Of a stretch of 64,000 nt of DNA, positions 34,070 to 45,890 are shown in pieces. The stretch's first letter is position 1; the number at the start of each line of letters is the position of its first letter. This DNA comes from Pomphorhynchus laevis (Eukaryota; Acanthocephala; Palaeacanthocephala; Echinorhynchida; Pomphorhynchidae). The position numbers and the translations under genes are program-made. The stretch spans positions 112,270 to 176,269 of the forward strand of contig WNNJ02003773.1 of NCBI GenBank assembly GCA_012934845.2. The letters are read 5' to 3'. Under the pieces are notes generated by a model that was given only the letters and a program-made list of their open reading frames with translations, ran no database searches and was not told where the DNA came from.

Positions 34070-35335
34070 ATACTCTCTTGGGCCCCTCGATTGGAGATGT
34101 AACCTCTGTTGATTATGCTTTGGAAGAATCCATTCATAAGATGCAACAACTCTGCTATCGCCTGGTGAATTTGTCCAGGCACGACGCTATTTTCCTGCTA
34201 CGAAACGCATTCAACATTCCACGATTAAATTATCTACTCCGATGCGCACCTTGTTTCCGAAGCAATGTATGTGGGCAGTACGGCGTGGTGGTTCGCGAGA
34301 TTTTGCAAAACATCCTCAACTTGCCTATCGACGATTCTGCATGCCTTCAGTCTTCTCTACCGGTTAAAAGTGGTGAATTAAGCATCTCAAAATGCACGGA
34401 CATGTCCATTCTGGCTTTCAGCTTCTCGGTTTCGGGATCCAAACAATTTGTATCTCAAATCCTGGGCGATGCCAGATTATCAGACTGTGATTTCGGGGCA
34501 AGTGAAGACTTCGCAGATGCAGCTTTTGAATGATCTGCGTTTACCTGGTTGGAGTGTCCAATGGTTATAAACACCAGAAACTTTAGACAGATCCTATTTA
34601 CCCGGTCCAACAATCGGCTCTTATAAACTCAGCGACTACTACAGAGGCCCGTGCCAGGCTGCTAGCAGTGAGTAGCGATCACTCTGGTGATTTCCTGAAC
34701 GTCATTCCCGTTAGTTCAATAGGCACTCGCCCGGATGACGCTAGCATCACAGTCGCCGTCGCAATCCGATTAAGAATCCGGCTTTGTGCTCCGTATCGGT
34801 GCATCTGCGGATAGGAAGTTGATAACGTGTCGACTCACGGACTGGACTGCTGCCGATCAAAGTCTCGCCATTTCCGTCATGCCAACGCTAACAATCTACT
34901 AAGGAAGGCATTGACGTCCGCTGGCTTCTCTTCGCGTTTGGAGCCTACAGGTGTCTGCAGAGTTGACGGCAGACGACCTGACGGTGGAACTCTGATTCCC
35001 TGGTCGCCAGGTAGACTGCTACTGTGGGAATTCACTTGTGTGGATACCACATCACCCAGCAACCTTAGCAGTTCGGTATATATCCCGGCTAGTGTGATAA
35101 AGAACGCCGAAACTAAGAAAGTGCACAAATATGCTAACATATATGCCAACGCCAATATATGTTCACACTAGTGGCAGTTGAAAGCACAGGATCGATCTGG
35201 CAAGTGTCTCTCACGTTCCTTCATGAACTCGGCACACGATTAATCCGCGCAATGTCCGAATCCCGAGCCCGTGCTTTCCTGTTCTAACGGATCAGCGTAG
35301 CAGTTCAGCGGGGAAATGCAGCATGCATAATAGAG
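34070..35335 (+). mobile_element. LINE family F, C-terminal region
   Basis: Begins with the post-RT domain in an open frame (34078-34533): RLVNLSRHDAIFLLRNAFNI, PRLNYLLRCAPCFRSN and SSLPVKSGELSISKCTDMSI. The linker is decayed. From 34827: RHANANNLLRKALTSAGFSS, GVCRVDGRRPDGGTLIPWSP, GRLLLWEFTCVDTTSPSNLS, and after a frame change VAVESTGSIWQV, FLHELGTRLIRAMSES and RISVAVQRGNAAC. The RPDG...LLLWEFT spacing resembles a PD-(D/E)xK-type nuclease core. That reading is inference. Orientation is opposite to the fragment at 31 kb. Confidence 0.7.
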
Positions 35336-36640
35336 AGAGCATAAGCGGAGGATGGTCATTAATGCTGTTTCCGTGATGGGTAGTAGCGTGATATTTCCGT
35401 ATATACGTCGACCCGGCATTAGGTTATTAGGACAGCACGACAAATGTTGGAAATTAACACCTTTTTTAAGTTCATCAAAATGAAATATTTTAATATTATA
35501 ATTTTTTATACAGTCGAATTGCACGATGGATTACATTAGGTAAACAAATTGAGTGAAGAATTACATTTTTACATAATTTTCAAATCGACCTAAAGTCGAT
35601 CTTAGTATATTATTATTCGAGAAACTGTTGATATCATTAAGGAAATATGAGATTTAAATCGAAGGTATCTTTACGTCATCTTGTTTTTATTGATGTGACT
35701 GGCTAAATTTTTCTTGAACATTTATATGCGATTTTAAGTAACGGATATCTCGAAGTCTTTAAAGAGTTTTTCGTATATCACGAATATTATTGTATTTAAT
35801 GTCAAAAATATAAAGAGCTGCGAACAGTATAAGGATTTTTGATGAGAATGACCGCAATGCAGACTAATCACAAGTTAAATAAAATTATTAAAAGTAAACC
35901 AAATGAATTAGTATCTATCTTTTTATAGCAAAAATATCAAATATGGAAGCTAAATTTATAAAAATTTCCATATTGCAACGAATGTTATTGAATAGAAAAG
36001 TAACGGTAGAAATATGACGTTTACAATTATTTAATTTTAAGTTGATTTTTAAGCCGTCATTGTTGCAATTGTGCAGTCATTGTTGCAATTGAAATTTTGA
36101 TTACTTTATTCTGCACGTTGCTTAAATCCTATTTTTATAAGCCAACATCAGTACGCTGCATTTCAATGGACCTCTGTCAACACTTTGATCGTGGAATGAG
36201 GCTGACTAAGTTATTACAAGTTAAATTCTTATAAACACCTTTAAGCTTGGGTTGTTAAGCTTAAACGATCATTTTTAATTATGTTAAAATATTAATAATA
36301 TTAAACTTTGAAACTGCAAGTGGTTACGCTTTTCGTTAATCGGAAAGAATTTAGTACAGCTTTTATTTACCAACACTAACAGGAAAAATGCTAACACCTG
36401 CAATGCTATTTTAAGAACTTCTTCGGAAAGCTTAACCCGAGATGCGTCTACCACAGACGTCTAGCCCCAATGGGGCGTTTCGACTCATTTAAATAAAAAT
36501 GTATTAAATTTTTTCAGATTATTGAAAAGCGTCACTACTTACAGTTCAATACATTATATTTATCATTAATGCTTGATTATTTTAGTTAATGGCAACAAAA
36601 ATAATAAATTATCATCGATGAGTTTAATCACGTATCTTAT
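35336..36640. other. Intergenic, no gene seen
   Basis: Unique A/T-rich sequence. Two adjacent direct copies of CATTGTTGCAATTG-like sequence lie at 36058-36092. No element or exon recognised. Confidence 0.45.
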
Positions 36641-36645
36641 TTTAG

Positions 36646-36983
36646 AAAATGTTTTGCCGTGTTTAATTCAAACCACAGACCAGATTCTACTGGTAATTGC
36701 CAACATCAGCCACCGAATTCCAGCACAGATTCCGTGCATGTTAATTCGTCAGTTTTTACTATTAAAAATGAAAACAAGATGCAATTTAATAGCAGAGAAC
36801 ATCAATTCGACAGTAGACGGGTAGCCATCAACAGTGAAAGCAGTGCAAATGCTGCTACGAGCACTGAAGATGAAGATGAAAGATCCTCACCCCAGCAAAA
36901 TTCATCAATACTATCATCAAACCAAGACGAGCCAAATAAGCATTACTCCAGCTTATCAAGCACATGTTCATCTGGGAAATTTC
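36646..36983 (+). CDS. Candidate host exon, Ser/Asn-rich acidic
   Basis: Acceptor CTTATTTTAG and donor GTAAGT enclose 338 nt open in one frame (phase 1 at both ends). The product reads CFAVFNSNHRPDSTGNCQHQ, then later SESSANAATSTEDEDERSSP and SSLSSTCSSGKF. The composition (Ser, Asn, Gln, acidic) looks like a disordered region of a host regulatory protein, unlike the A/T-biased shadow frames nearby. The phase fits the candidate exon at 40273-40341. No domain or homologue recognised. Confidence 0.45.
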
Positions 36984-37387
36984 GTAAGTGAAATTTTATT
37001 TTCGGGTTTTAATTTTAAAAGCTTAGTTTGTAGCGGAAACTAACACAATAGCGACGTTGCTATTGTGCTTAAATAAACAGTTTGTAATTTCCTATAGATG
37101 ATAGCAAAAGTTATCGAAATATAATGACCTTTTTAGAGTACATCTATTTCACTCACTTTCTTCGTTCCTGAATATTTATAATTAAAAGCAGTATACGAAA
37201 ATAATTGAAAATATTATGCATTATTTTATCATCTCTTGTATATTTTAAAATATGAAAGCATGAGGATAATATTAAACAGGCCAATTGACTAATACGGCTC
37301 GTGTAAGCAATGAATCTTCAAAATAGTAAAGTGACAGCTCACGGTTCACTGTCCGGTAAACAATTCGTATAGAAACGAATAGTAACA

Positions 37388-37610
37388 ATTCGGTATGTGT
37401 TGGGTTGGAATTGCGAATAATAGTTACCGCCCACATCAAATATTTCGGTGTGTGGTGGGTTCAAATGGTGAATAGCAGTTACCGCCCACATCAAATATTT
37501 CGGTATGTGGTGGGTTCGAATTGTGAATGATAGTTATCGCCCACATCAAATATTTCTGTGTGTGGTGGATTCGAATTGTGAATATTAGTTATCGCCCACA
37601 CCAACTATAG
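37388..37610. repeat. 55-bp minisatellite, about four units
   Basis: Anchor words GCCCACATCAAATATTTC recur at exact 55-bp steps (TCAAA at 37436, 37491 and 37546, and CCAAC at 37601). Each unit carries CCCACA and TGTGGTGGG facing each other, so each can fold, and a GGTTCGAAT word close to a tRNA B-box. Units differ by several substitutions. Confidence 0.9.
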
Positions 37611-37681
37611 AACACATCAATTGTGTAATTTGGTATCTAAGCCAAATATAAACCAGCACTTCGGCGACAAGGAGTTCAGCA

Positions 37682-37709
37682 GAAACAGGACCGAAACAGG
37701 TCCTGTTTC
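37682..37709. repeat. Hairpin, 11-bp arms, with GAAACAGG repeats
   Basis: GAAACAGGACC, loop GAAACA, exact reverse complement. GAAACAGG also occurs as direct copies on either side. Confidence 0.85.
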
Positions 37710-38524
37710 GAAACAGGTATACGAAAATAATTAAAAATAGTATTCATTATTTTATCATCCCTTGTATATTTTAAAAAATTACTTTAGGAATGTAACTCAA
37801 AATTCAAACCGTGAGCGAAATAATTTTTAAATTAAACATAAATCCAAAATGTCGTTTTAAATCTAAAAAATGAAAATTAAGCTAAATTATGGTTAATAAA
37901 TTAGCAAGTTTAATAATTATTTGACATTAGGTTCGTGCTTGATTTGTTCAGACCATTACAAATGATATAAAATTTGTAAAATATTGGATTGATAATATGA
38001 GATTATTATCTCCTGCACCTTGTGAATTCGCGAAGTGCATCGATTATCGCCACTGCCGTTTTGATCACAGTTACTCTTACCACTCTAAACTCGACTAACT
38101 ACATTTTGAAACCGAAAATTTTCTAATGTTTATATATAATTTGAAATTCTCGCAAAACTGAAATCACTCACAGAAGAATATACTTTTTAATACAAATATG
38201 GCTTTTTTATTTAATTCTAGAAGACAATTTTATATTGATACGGCATTTCGAAGCCGATACGGAATTCTTTCGTGTTGTATTAAATTCTTTCAAATATTTA
38301 ACCAATAAAATAACGTAAAACTTTTTTTATTACAATTTCAATTTACCCTTAATGCCAAAATATCATCATTGAGTCAATATATAGATTTCAAATAACTCCA
38401 AAACAGTTTTATGGCATGACAGCTAATCAGAATCAAGCTTGTCAAGTCGATTGCAATCGACTTTGCATTTAATTAATTTTAAATTAATAGTATTATTGTA
38501 TCTTTCGGAATTTTGAAACATGAT

Positions 38525-38737
38525 CAATAAAACTCTTAATAAAGTAGAAAAATCAAGAAGGGTTAAATAATTTTTGTTTTCAAATTTTTAACCACTTCTG
38601 CGGTCATCATCAGGAAATTGTTTTCCTGATGATGACCACAGAAGTGGTTGAAAATTTGAAAACAAAAATTATTTGACTCTTCTTGATTTTTCTACTGTTT
38701 TAGAATGGAGTCTGCTTACACAATAAAACTCTTAATA
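38525..38737. mobile_element. 154-bp foldback insertion with 17-bp flanking direct repeats
   Basis: An inverted repeat at 38543-38696 has arms of about 75 bp that differ at only about four positions, all transitions. The direct repeat CAATAAAACTCTTAATA lies at 38525-38541 and again at 38721-38737. The right arm contains CTGATGA, a small ACCAC-AGAA-GTGGT hairpin and TGAAA, in the order of a hammerhead ribozyme core; the left arm has the same on the minus strand. No ORF. The family is not recognised. Confidence 0.75.
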
Positions 38738-38739
38738 GA

Positions 38740-40270
38740 AACGAAAGTCACAAGATATTTAACTTGAATAAAAATGTAATAACATATTTGAAAGAGGATA
38801 CACTTCGAACTGCTTCTTTAGTTTTGGGCATCCTAAAACAGACAATGCGAAAATTAAAAATTCCAACCTTTAACCATATATTTTACTCAAATTACTGATT
38901 TTCAAATTTTAATTTTAGAATTATATCCAAGAGTAACAAAAAAAATCACAAATCATAAATAAATGACAATAAAATAATTTCGCGTAAAATTATAAAATAA
39001 ATAATAAACAATAAAATAAATAATTCAAATTTTAATGCATTCATAATAAAAGTGTATAGATAAATTTGCTGACGAAAGTTTTAATGGAATAAAGGATCAG
39101 AAAATCATTACAAAACAGTTAGTTACATCTAATAGATCGAAGGTTTTTGTTGGATCAATTTATTTACCTGTAAATATTACATACAAGAATTCTTGTAGGT
39201 TATAAACATATATTTATATTATCAGATTTAATTATATTTAATCCTTATATTTTTAAGGATATATTTTACATCCAGGGTTGAGAAGCGGCAATGGTTTACT
39301 AATTTACATAAGATAAAATCTTAATTAATCATAATTAAAATAAGTAGTTATAATTAAAGTTATAATTAAAATAATTTTAAATTATTTAAAATTAATTAAT
39401 TAATTAATTAATTATTAATTTTAAAATAATACTAATAGACAGTGATGTATAGATTGTCATTTTAACTTTTTAATATTAATAATATTATATATTAAATAAT
39501 ATTATTTAATAAGTAAATATTTATTAATATTATTAATAAATATATTATATATAAATATATATTATATATTATAATTCTAATATTTATTATTTAATAAATA
39601 TTAGAATTATTTTTTGTAAAAAATAAAAACACGTGTTTTTGTCTTTTTTTAGTAAAAAGCTAAAATATTAATGTCTTTATTTTATTACACGGTAGTTTTT
39701 CAAAGGTTATGTTTTTAATGACATGCTGTCATAGTTTACAATTTCATAAATTTATAGAAATTGTGAAAATTTCTATATATAATTGAAATTGTGAAAAATT
39801 CTAAATAGCTAGTGAACTTTCCGAAAACGAGAACCTTTTAAGTTATCATGATATTATCTTAATTATCTGAAATTTTATTCGTCATACAAAAATAGCAAAA
39901 GCTGGTTTTAAATAGCAAACAATCTTCTTGGTAAATTACTCACAAAATGTTTTACCGAAGTTATACGAAAACTATTTTCATATACAATGCAAGAATTGAA
40001 TCATTCCCTGCGTTGCTAATGTTAAACCATCTACCTATAAAGATAGCTTCGTAATTTAATATAATGTGAGTAATCCAAATAAATATTTCTTTTTTAAATT
40101 CTCTAATGTAAAACATTATAACCTGCAAAAACTATTACAACTCAAGAACAAATCCTAAAGCTTTACTATCAATTGAGAGATGGCATTTGTACCACGTGGT
40201 CCAGTTATGATACGGTAATCGTTTAAACCGTGAAGTATATTTTGATAACAATTTTTTATTTGATGAAGAC
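38740..40270. other. A/T-rich intergenic or intronic stretch
   Basis: No gene. Holds an (ATTA)n microsatellite (39391-39414), long A/T alternations at 39470-39570 and a perfect hairpin (39573-39608). Confidence 0.5.
39573..39608. repeat. Perfect hairpin, 16-bp arms
   Basis: AATTCTAATATTTATT, loop ATTT, exact reverse complement, in very A/T-rich sequence where such pairing is less surprising than elsewhere. Confidence 0.85.
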
Positions 40271-40272
40271 AG

Positions 40273-40341
40273 CCCAGACCAAGAACAAACGCCCTTTGGA
40301 GGAATTGGGCAGGCCCAGGGATATTTTTTGGATTAGTGATG
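40273..40341 (+). CDS. Candidate host exon, 23 codons
   Basis: Between an AG (GAAGACAG) and a strong donor (GTAAGT), the frame QTKNKRPLEELGRPRDIFWI-SD is open in phase 1, matching the end of the candidate exon at 36983. The segment is far more G+C-rich than its flanks. The start could instead be the ATG at about 40263. Product unknown. Its end phase does not match the exon at 46354, so a direct splice to that gene is excluded. Confidence 0.4.
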
Positions 40342-40344
40342 GTA

Positions 40345-41285
40345 AGTTATTTGATTTACACAATTGTTTTATTTTACTTCGCAATTACGAAAAATGCTTA
40401 TATTATGAGACATTCATGGGTAGCCATTATGTTTAATTCCTAAGGCAAAATTCTTGATAAACATCTTGATAAATACTATCAAACATTTGCAAATTCAATT
40501 AGATTTTAAATAATTATTAAAATAAATAGTTATAAGCTAATAAATTATAATACATTATTTAATTAATATTTCAAGTTATAAAATTTATATTAAATAATTA
40601 TTAAAATATAAATAAATAGTTATAAGTCAATAAATTATAATAAATTATTTAATTAATATTTTAAATTATAAAATTTATACTTTGAAAATTCAAATTTATG
40701 GAAAATTTTTATTAATTATTTTAAAACAAAATATTTGTTTATTTAACTCTTTGTTAAAGATAATTAATTATTTATAAATTATTTATTTTAATTATTGATT
40801 AAACGGAGAGTTAAAGAATTATTTAGTAAATAATAATTAATTATTATTTAGTCAAAAGTTCAACATCAAACGACTAGATGTGTGAAACCATAAAAATGCA
40901 ATTTTAAATAATCTCGTTAAAAATTAAAGATTTACAAAAATGAAAAAGTACAAATAATTATAAATATACAAAAGCAGTGACAAAAGAAACATTATTGGAC
41001 GATATTAATATCAATAATATCGTTATCAATTCTCACCTACGGATTATGTAGTTGATATTACAATTATAATTTATTATAATAAGTTTATACTTGAGTTTCG
41101 AGTGTTTAAGAATAAGTTAATTTCTTTCTATCAAACGAACCATGTTTCTTATCGTATTTCCAATTATATAACTTGCATTCTAATTATAACGTCAATTATT
41201 ATTAATTTCATAATTAATTTCGTTTTTAATTATTTCTAAATTAATAAAAGTAATATTGGGAGTTGTTTATTTGGCCTCATTTACC
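40345..41285. other. A/T-rich stretch, no gene seen
   Basis: Contains two diverged copies of an A/T-rich segment (TAAATAGTTATAAG.TAATAAATTATAAT at about 40525 and 40615, 90 bp apart). Nothing else is supportable. Confidence 0.45.
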
Positions 41286-41289
41286 TGTC

Positions 41290-42450
41290 GGTATTGGGTA
41301 AAAATAATATAAGATAAAAGAAAATAAAATAATATTACAATTTACTGTTGTTAGTCGCTGCCTTTTATCATTCTTTAAGTGTTATCTTGTGTAGTACAGG
41401 GCAGCGAAACACGTGAAAGATATCCACACATTTATTTTTGTATAATGAGTAAATACATGAGCTTGTGATTTTTAGTGTAGCGGAATACGAATTGTACAGA
41501 ACTTGTCGCGATATCCATGAATGGATACTTGTCAAACAAGGGATCGCTTTCGGCTCCAATAGTCTCTACAATTAGACTGTGTATGAAGAGTATTACGGTA
41601 CTCGGGATTTATGGAATTCAATTTTGCCGAAATAAGCATCCAGATTAGACAAATACGAGGGAGTGATGCCAAGTTGGAATGATTATTTCATGTATTTGGA
41701 GCATGGATCTAATAAAGTAAGCAAAGCGACTATTCGTGAGGAGCACTTTGTTGAGATTTTGGCAACCCTCTTAACAAACCGCCAGTGTACTTTATCTATT
41801 TGCTAAAAATTTTATGGGGTTAGATCCGAGCAAATAGTAGGCAACGTGTAAGTCACAATCGAGGCAGAATGGATTGGAAACATCTTAATGCCCCTGCAAA
41901 GGACATCACTTCTAGGTTTTTGACGGAGGAAGTGGCGATTACAATTTTGCCGAATTTACGATGCAGATGTTCAGTGAATGACCATTTGATAGAAAGAACT
42001 CCCAAATAGTTGTAGAATTGCAGAATTCGATAACTTAATTTCCAATGCTCAACCTAGGACGTTGACATAAATGACCAGCCCGACTAAATTTAATTGATCT
42101 GGACTTTTGTAATTTATGGTCAACCGAATCTTAGTACAAAAAATCTGAAAGACTGTTTAAGGCCAATGAGAAGAAAAAAATATGGAGAAACTATAGCCAG
42201 ATCATTATCGTAAAGTGCGCATACGGTTGTAATCGTTAAACCACTTAGGTACGAAAGTAAATCGGCAACAAAAAGGCAGAAGAGTAGCGGACTTAAGGGA
42301 TTGCCATGCAAGACGCCTCTATTTACTGTTAATAATTCAGAGCTATTTAGGTCTTTAAATACTTTCATACGGCTCGGTTGATATACTGCGTGAATGAGCT
42401 GTAGGAAGAACGCACTTAGGTGCACGTAGCTAGAAAGTTTGTAATAAATA
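41290..42450 (-). mobile_element. LINE family B, copy B2 (5'-truncated)
   Basis: On the minus strand: LIHAVYQPSRMKVFKDLNSS, GVLHGNPLSPLLFCLFVADL and CALYDNDLAIV (the YADD motif altered to YDND), then VHWRFVKRVAKISTKCSS and LLDPCSKYM, which parallel copy B1, and a 63-codon end SIHSWISRQVLYNSY with CVDIFHVFRCPVL. It retains the catalytic region that B1 lacks. It apparently inserted next to or into the endonuclease of LINE A5. Confidence 0.7.
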
Positions 42451-42539
42451 GCGATTTATTGTGCCGAATGCTCGATAAAAATCGATGAAGTTGGCATAAG
42501 TCGATTTATATGAGCAAAATTTCGAGTTATTTTATCCCG

Positions 42540-43610
42540 GATAACTTCAATTGCATTAGATGTGGATTTATGTGGATTTTGAGTTAGATGTGGACAATGA
42601 AAGGTGAGACGGTGGTTTATGAATACGATATGCATTCCTGGTTCCGCTGTTTGCTACATTAATCCAAAGACCTGTTCTGTCGTTGAAATCTCTAAGTAAC
42701 ATGTCACAGCCGCTACCTAATATACGATCCAGTATGTCACGGTTCATGTGAATCTTTCCCGGCCGAAAATAGACATTGGATATGCTTAAGTGGTTACCGT
42801 TCTTACAAAATGATAAAACTAAACAGGACAGGGCGGTACAAGAGTAATACACGGTTCTGGATTTCTTCCCATGCATTGATGTTACTAAAATGGGCAGCGG
42901 AACGCTGCCCATTTGTGGTGTATGAGCACCACAAATGGTGCCTTGGTTGCCTTGGAAAGGCCTTGGTTGGCCTTTCTAAGCCCAACCAAGGAATCCTTTG
43001 CCACTCCTTTGCTCGGAACAATATTATCATGTCCCAAAGTGTCGATTGTCCACGTTCGGCCTTTCTTCGAAAGGCAATGTCTTGTAGCTGTTGGAAGTTG
43101 ACGATATCGTTTTAGAGAAATTGACTACAGGAGTGTGGACAGTAGGATGCATTATTTCATCATCAATTAGCCGAGCGAGTATTCCTTCTATTATTTTGAG
43201 GTTTTCCTGATTTTTCAGATCAATGATATTCATTATCTCCTTGATACTTGGACGAGACGAAGAGACGTCGTGGAACTTGTTAAAAGGGGAAGGGACAATG
43301 AGTCTTGCGAGTGATAAAGTGTCTCTTTGCGTACACCTTAAAAACCAGCACCTCCTGGATCAGGCAAACTCCCAGACCATGCAGGATGTTGCAGACCATA
43401 GTTGGAGCAGTAAGGTATGCTTTTACATAAATCAGAGTCGTGGTCATCATTACTAGATCCACATACACCACAAGTTTTACCTTTGCAGCAGTTCGGACCC
43501 AAGTGCCTCTGGTAATGACAAAGATTGCAATGTTTGGGTAAATATAGTTGTCACTACTGACGTGGACGAAGTTTAAGTTCATATCAAGAAGGGATTGCAG
43601 GCAGTGTTCG
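42540..43610 (-). mobile_element. LINE family A, copy A5 (ORF1 end + endonuclease)
   Basis: ORF1 knuckles lie at about 43.56-43.35 kb (CHYQRHLGPNC, CGVCGS, CSNYGLQHPAW). The endonuclease lies at 42912-42568: LSCLVLSFCKNGNHLSISNV, YFRPGKIHMNRDILDRI and MLLRDFNDRTGLW. Between them a chain of hairpins (42888-42991) replaces the first part of the endonuclease. The rest of ORF2 is absent. Confidence 0.7.
42888..42991. repeat. Chain of adjacent perfect hairpins
   Basis: (1) AAATGGGCAGCG-GAA-complement, 42888-42914. (2) ATTTGTGGTG-TATGAG-complement, 42911-42936, sharing bases with (1). (3) AAAGGCC-TTGGTT-complement, 42956-42975, nested within CCTTGGTTG (42941) and CAACCAAGG (42983). The outer GC-rich arms have no match in the other LINE A copies. 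Confidence 0.9.
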
Positions 43611-43619
43611 CCAACATAC

Positions 43620-45890
43620 TTGTATTTTTATCAGTGTCAAAGGCAATGAGCAAGGGGTGTTCAATTAGATTTGATAAATCGTAAATTAGAGATATTGTAT
43701 AGTTTTTAAGTGCATATAGATTAGATTGTTCAGGTCTGGATGTATATTGGTGATTTTTATTGACGCCATTATAGGCTCGGAAGACAAGGTCTCTTTGTGA
43801 GCAAGTTTTCGTGATTTTGTGATTAAGTGGTACGGCAGACCATTTAAACGTAATGGTACACTCCAGTTATTTTACTCGATGTGAAAGGTAGGGTGTTATT
43901 GATTGTTTAATATGAAAGATAGAGCTGAAATTGCCAATCTCTTTAGTTTATTCTTTGTCGCAGAGCGCCATTAAATACAACCACCTGCGATTTATATTAG
44001 TTGAGAATAAGATTGGAAGTATATATCTGGTCTTTTAATCTTGAAAAGAAGCCGTTGATATCCTAGACTACATTTATGCACTGCGTCCAGAAAACAGGGA
44101 TGTTGTATCATCAGCGTATACTACTAGATGATTATTGCGTTTAAATGTCTTGAAGAGTACGATAGAAGCAGCAAGATATAAGATGGGAGAAAGTGGAGAA
44201 ACTTGAGGCACACCTGTAATTTGGTAAAGCTGATGAGCATCAGGGTTTAAAACGAGCAATGCTCGCTCTATCTCTGTTAAACTGAAACCTATATTTCGCT
44301 CCAGTATTCTTTCGAGAGGTCCTGACTTAGGGAAACAGAGATATTAGGAAGGTTAGGCATTTTAGTTACGACCTTGAGATTTGTTGGAGTGGGATTGAAT
44401 AAACGACTTCTATAGGTGGTCCAAAGAATCGCGGTTGCTTGCGGAGAGAAATAGAAATTTAATCGGGTCAGACTCGCATTTCCTACGATTGGGAAGAGTC
44501 AGATCGCTGCCTGGAAAAAAGATACTTTGATAGGATCAAAGTGAAACCTCTTTCTCAGCAGCAAATCTTCCTCTAACCACCAGCGAAATAAGTCATGCGA
44601 GGTGGACAGTAGTTGGCGCAACTGCTTAATACATTTAGGCTTTATCATCCACCTTTCGTGTAGCAGCAGTATGTCGAGTGAATTTGTTTTTGTATAAGAT
44701 ATACGTTCCTGGATCTGCGAAGTGCTCCATTAATCCAACGACCAGTTATGTCGTTGAAGCCACAAAGTAGCATGTTATAGCCGCTACCCAATCTACGGTC
44801 CAGGATGTCACGGTTCTTGTAAATCTCTTTCTAGCGAATATAGATCTTGGCTATACTGACGTGTTTACTGTTCTTCCAGAGTGTAATCGCTAAACAGTAC
44901 ATGGATGGACAAGAATAGTTTTATAAGAGGAATGATTTTAAGTTGTATTTAGCTAGGGTTAAAAGACCTCGAGAAGAAGATGAGTGAGGTGGAATTATGT
45001 ACGGAGCAAAGTGGTAAGTTATGTGCTTTGGTAGATACTGAGTAATGTCCAGGGCAGACCAAATACATCTGATTTCCTGAAGAACTACAACATCTGCATC
45101 TTGACCGATAAAATACTAAGGCTAGAAGCACCTTCCGAATTCCACTGAATGATGTGTAGTAAAAACGGTTCGGAATTACTTCGCATTTGCAGTTGTCACT
45201 AGAAGGGACAACGAACCCCCTAGTTAGGTCCAGACGAGGAAAATGTTGCCTTTTCAGCCTCCGGAGGTGTTATTCAATGAAGAAGTTTTTTGTCGAGGCT
45301 AGTTCTGTAGATGTTGGGATTACAGGGGGTGTTAGCACCACCTCTGTCAGCATACCCGACAAGGTTTCGATGAATTTGATATTATAAGAAATTTATTTGT
45401 CAATAATCATTTGTATATCGTTCATCGATAGGTCAGTACTATTTGTAGCATTGTTGGACCCTTCTTAATTTGATTAGTGGACGCCGACGTTTTCAATTGC
45501 GTTTTATCGTAGGCCTTGAAGTCTGAACATATGGGGGCTACGCTGGATGTGGTAGCCCCCAGTTGAAGCAGCAGGGAGCAGCAGTACAGTTGACCGGGTT
45601 TTCAGATTCAACGAACGAGCATATCCCGCAAATTTTCTGTTCTTTGCAGCTATAACCCAAGTGTCCCCAGTGATGACACTGGACCACCCACATTGAGGGA
45701 GTTTAATATATTCGTTATCTTAACTGTAGCGTGGATATGCTTGTACACGATTGAAGCAATATTCTCCAAGTTATTTGTAGCAAACTTTAGGTACTCCTGT
45801 GATATGTCATCGTTAATGAAGCTGATCCTTATGAGTTACCTACACTTCGTGCTGAGTTTATAAGTATTCTGTATAAGGAGAAACTTTTGA
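43620..45890 (-). mobile_element. LINE family A, copy A4 (old)
   Basis: Heavily mutated. ORF1 remnants lie at about 45.85-45.24 kb (CHHWGH and CGICS knuckle pieces). The endonuclease lies at about 45.18-44.6 kb, the linker at about 44.55-44.3 kb, and an RT fragment at 44259-44074 has ITGVPQVSPLSPILYLAAS and VVYADDTTSLFSGR. The RT N-terminal part is deleted, and the copy stops near 43.62 kb next to copy A5, same strand. Confidence 0.75.

Noticed and set aside
35240-35524. A 94-codon minus-strand frame.
   Set aside because: It lies opposite the LINE F C-terminal sequence and extends into A/T-rich flank; it is a shadow.
37441-37600. GGTTCGAAT words taken as tRNA genes.
   Set aside because: No acceptor stem, anticodon arm or A-box can be drawn; the words belong to the 55-bp minisatellite.
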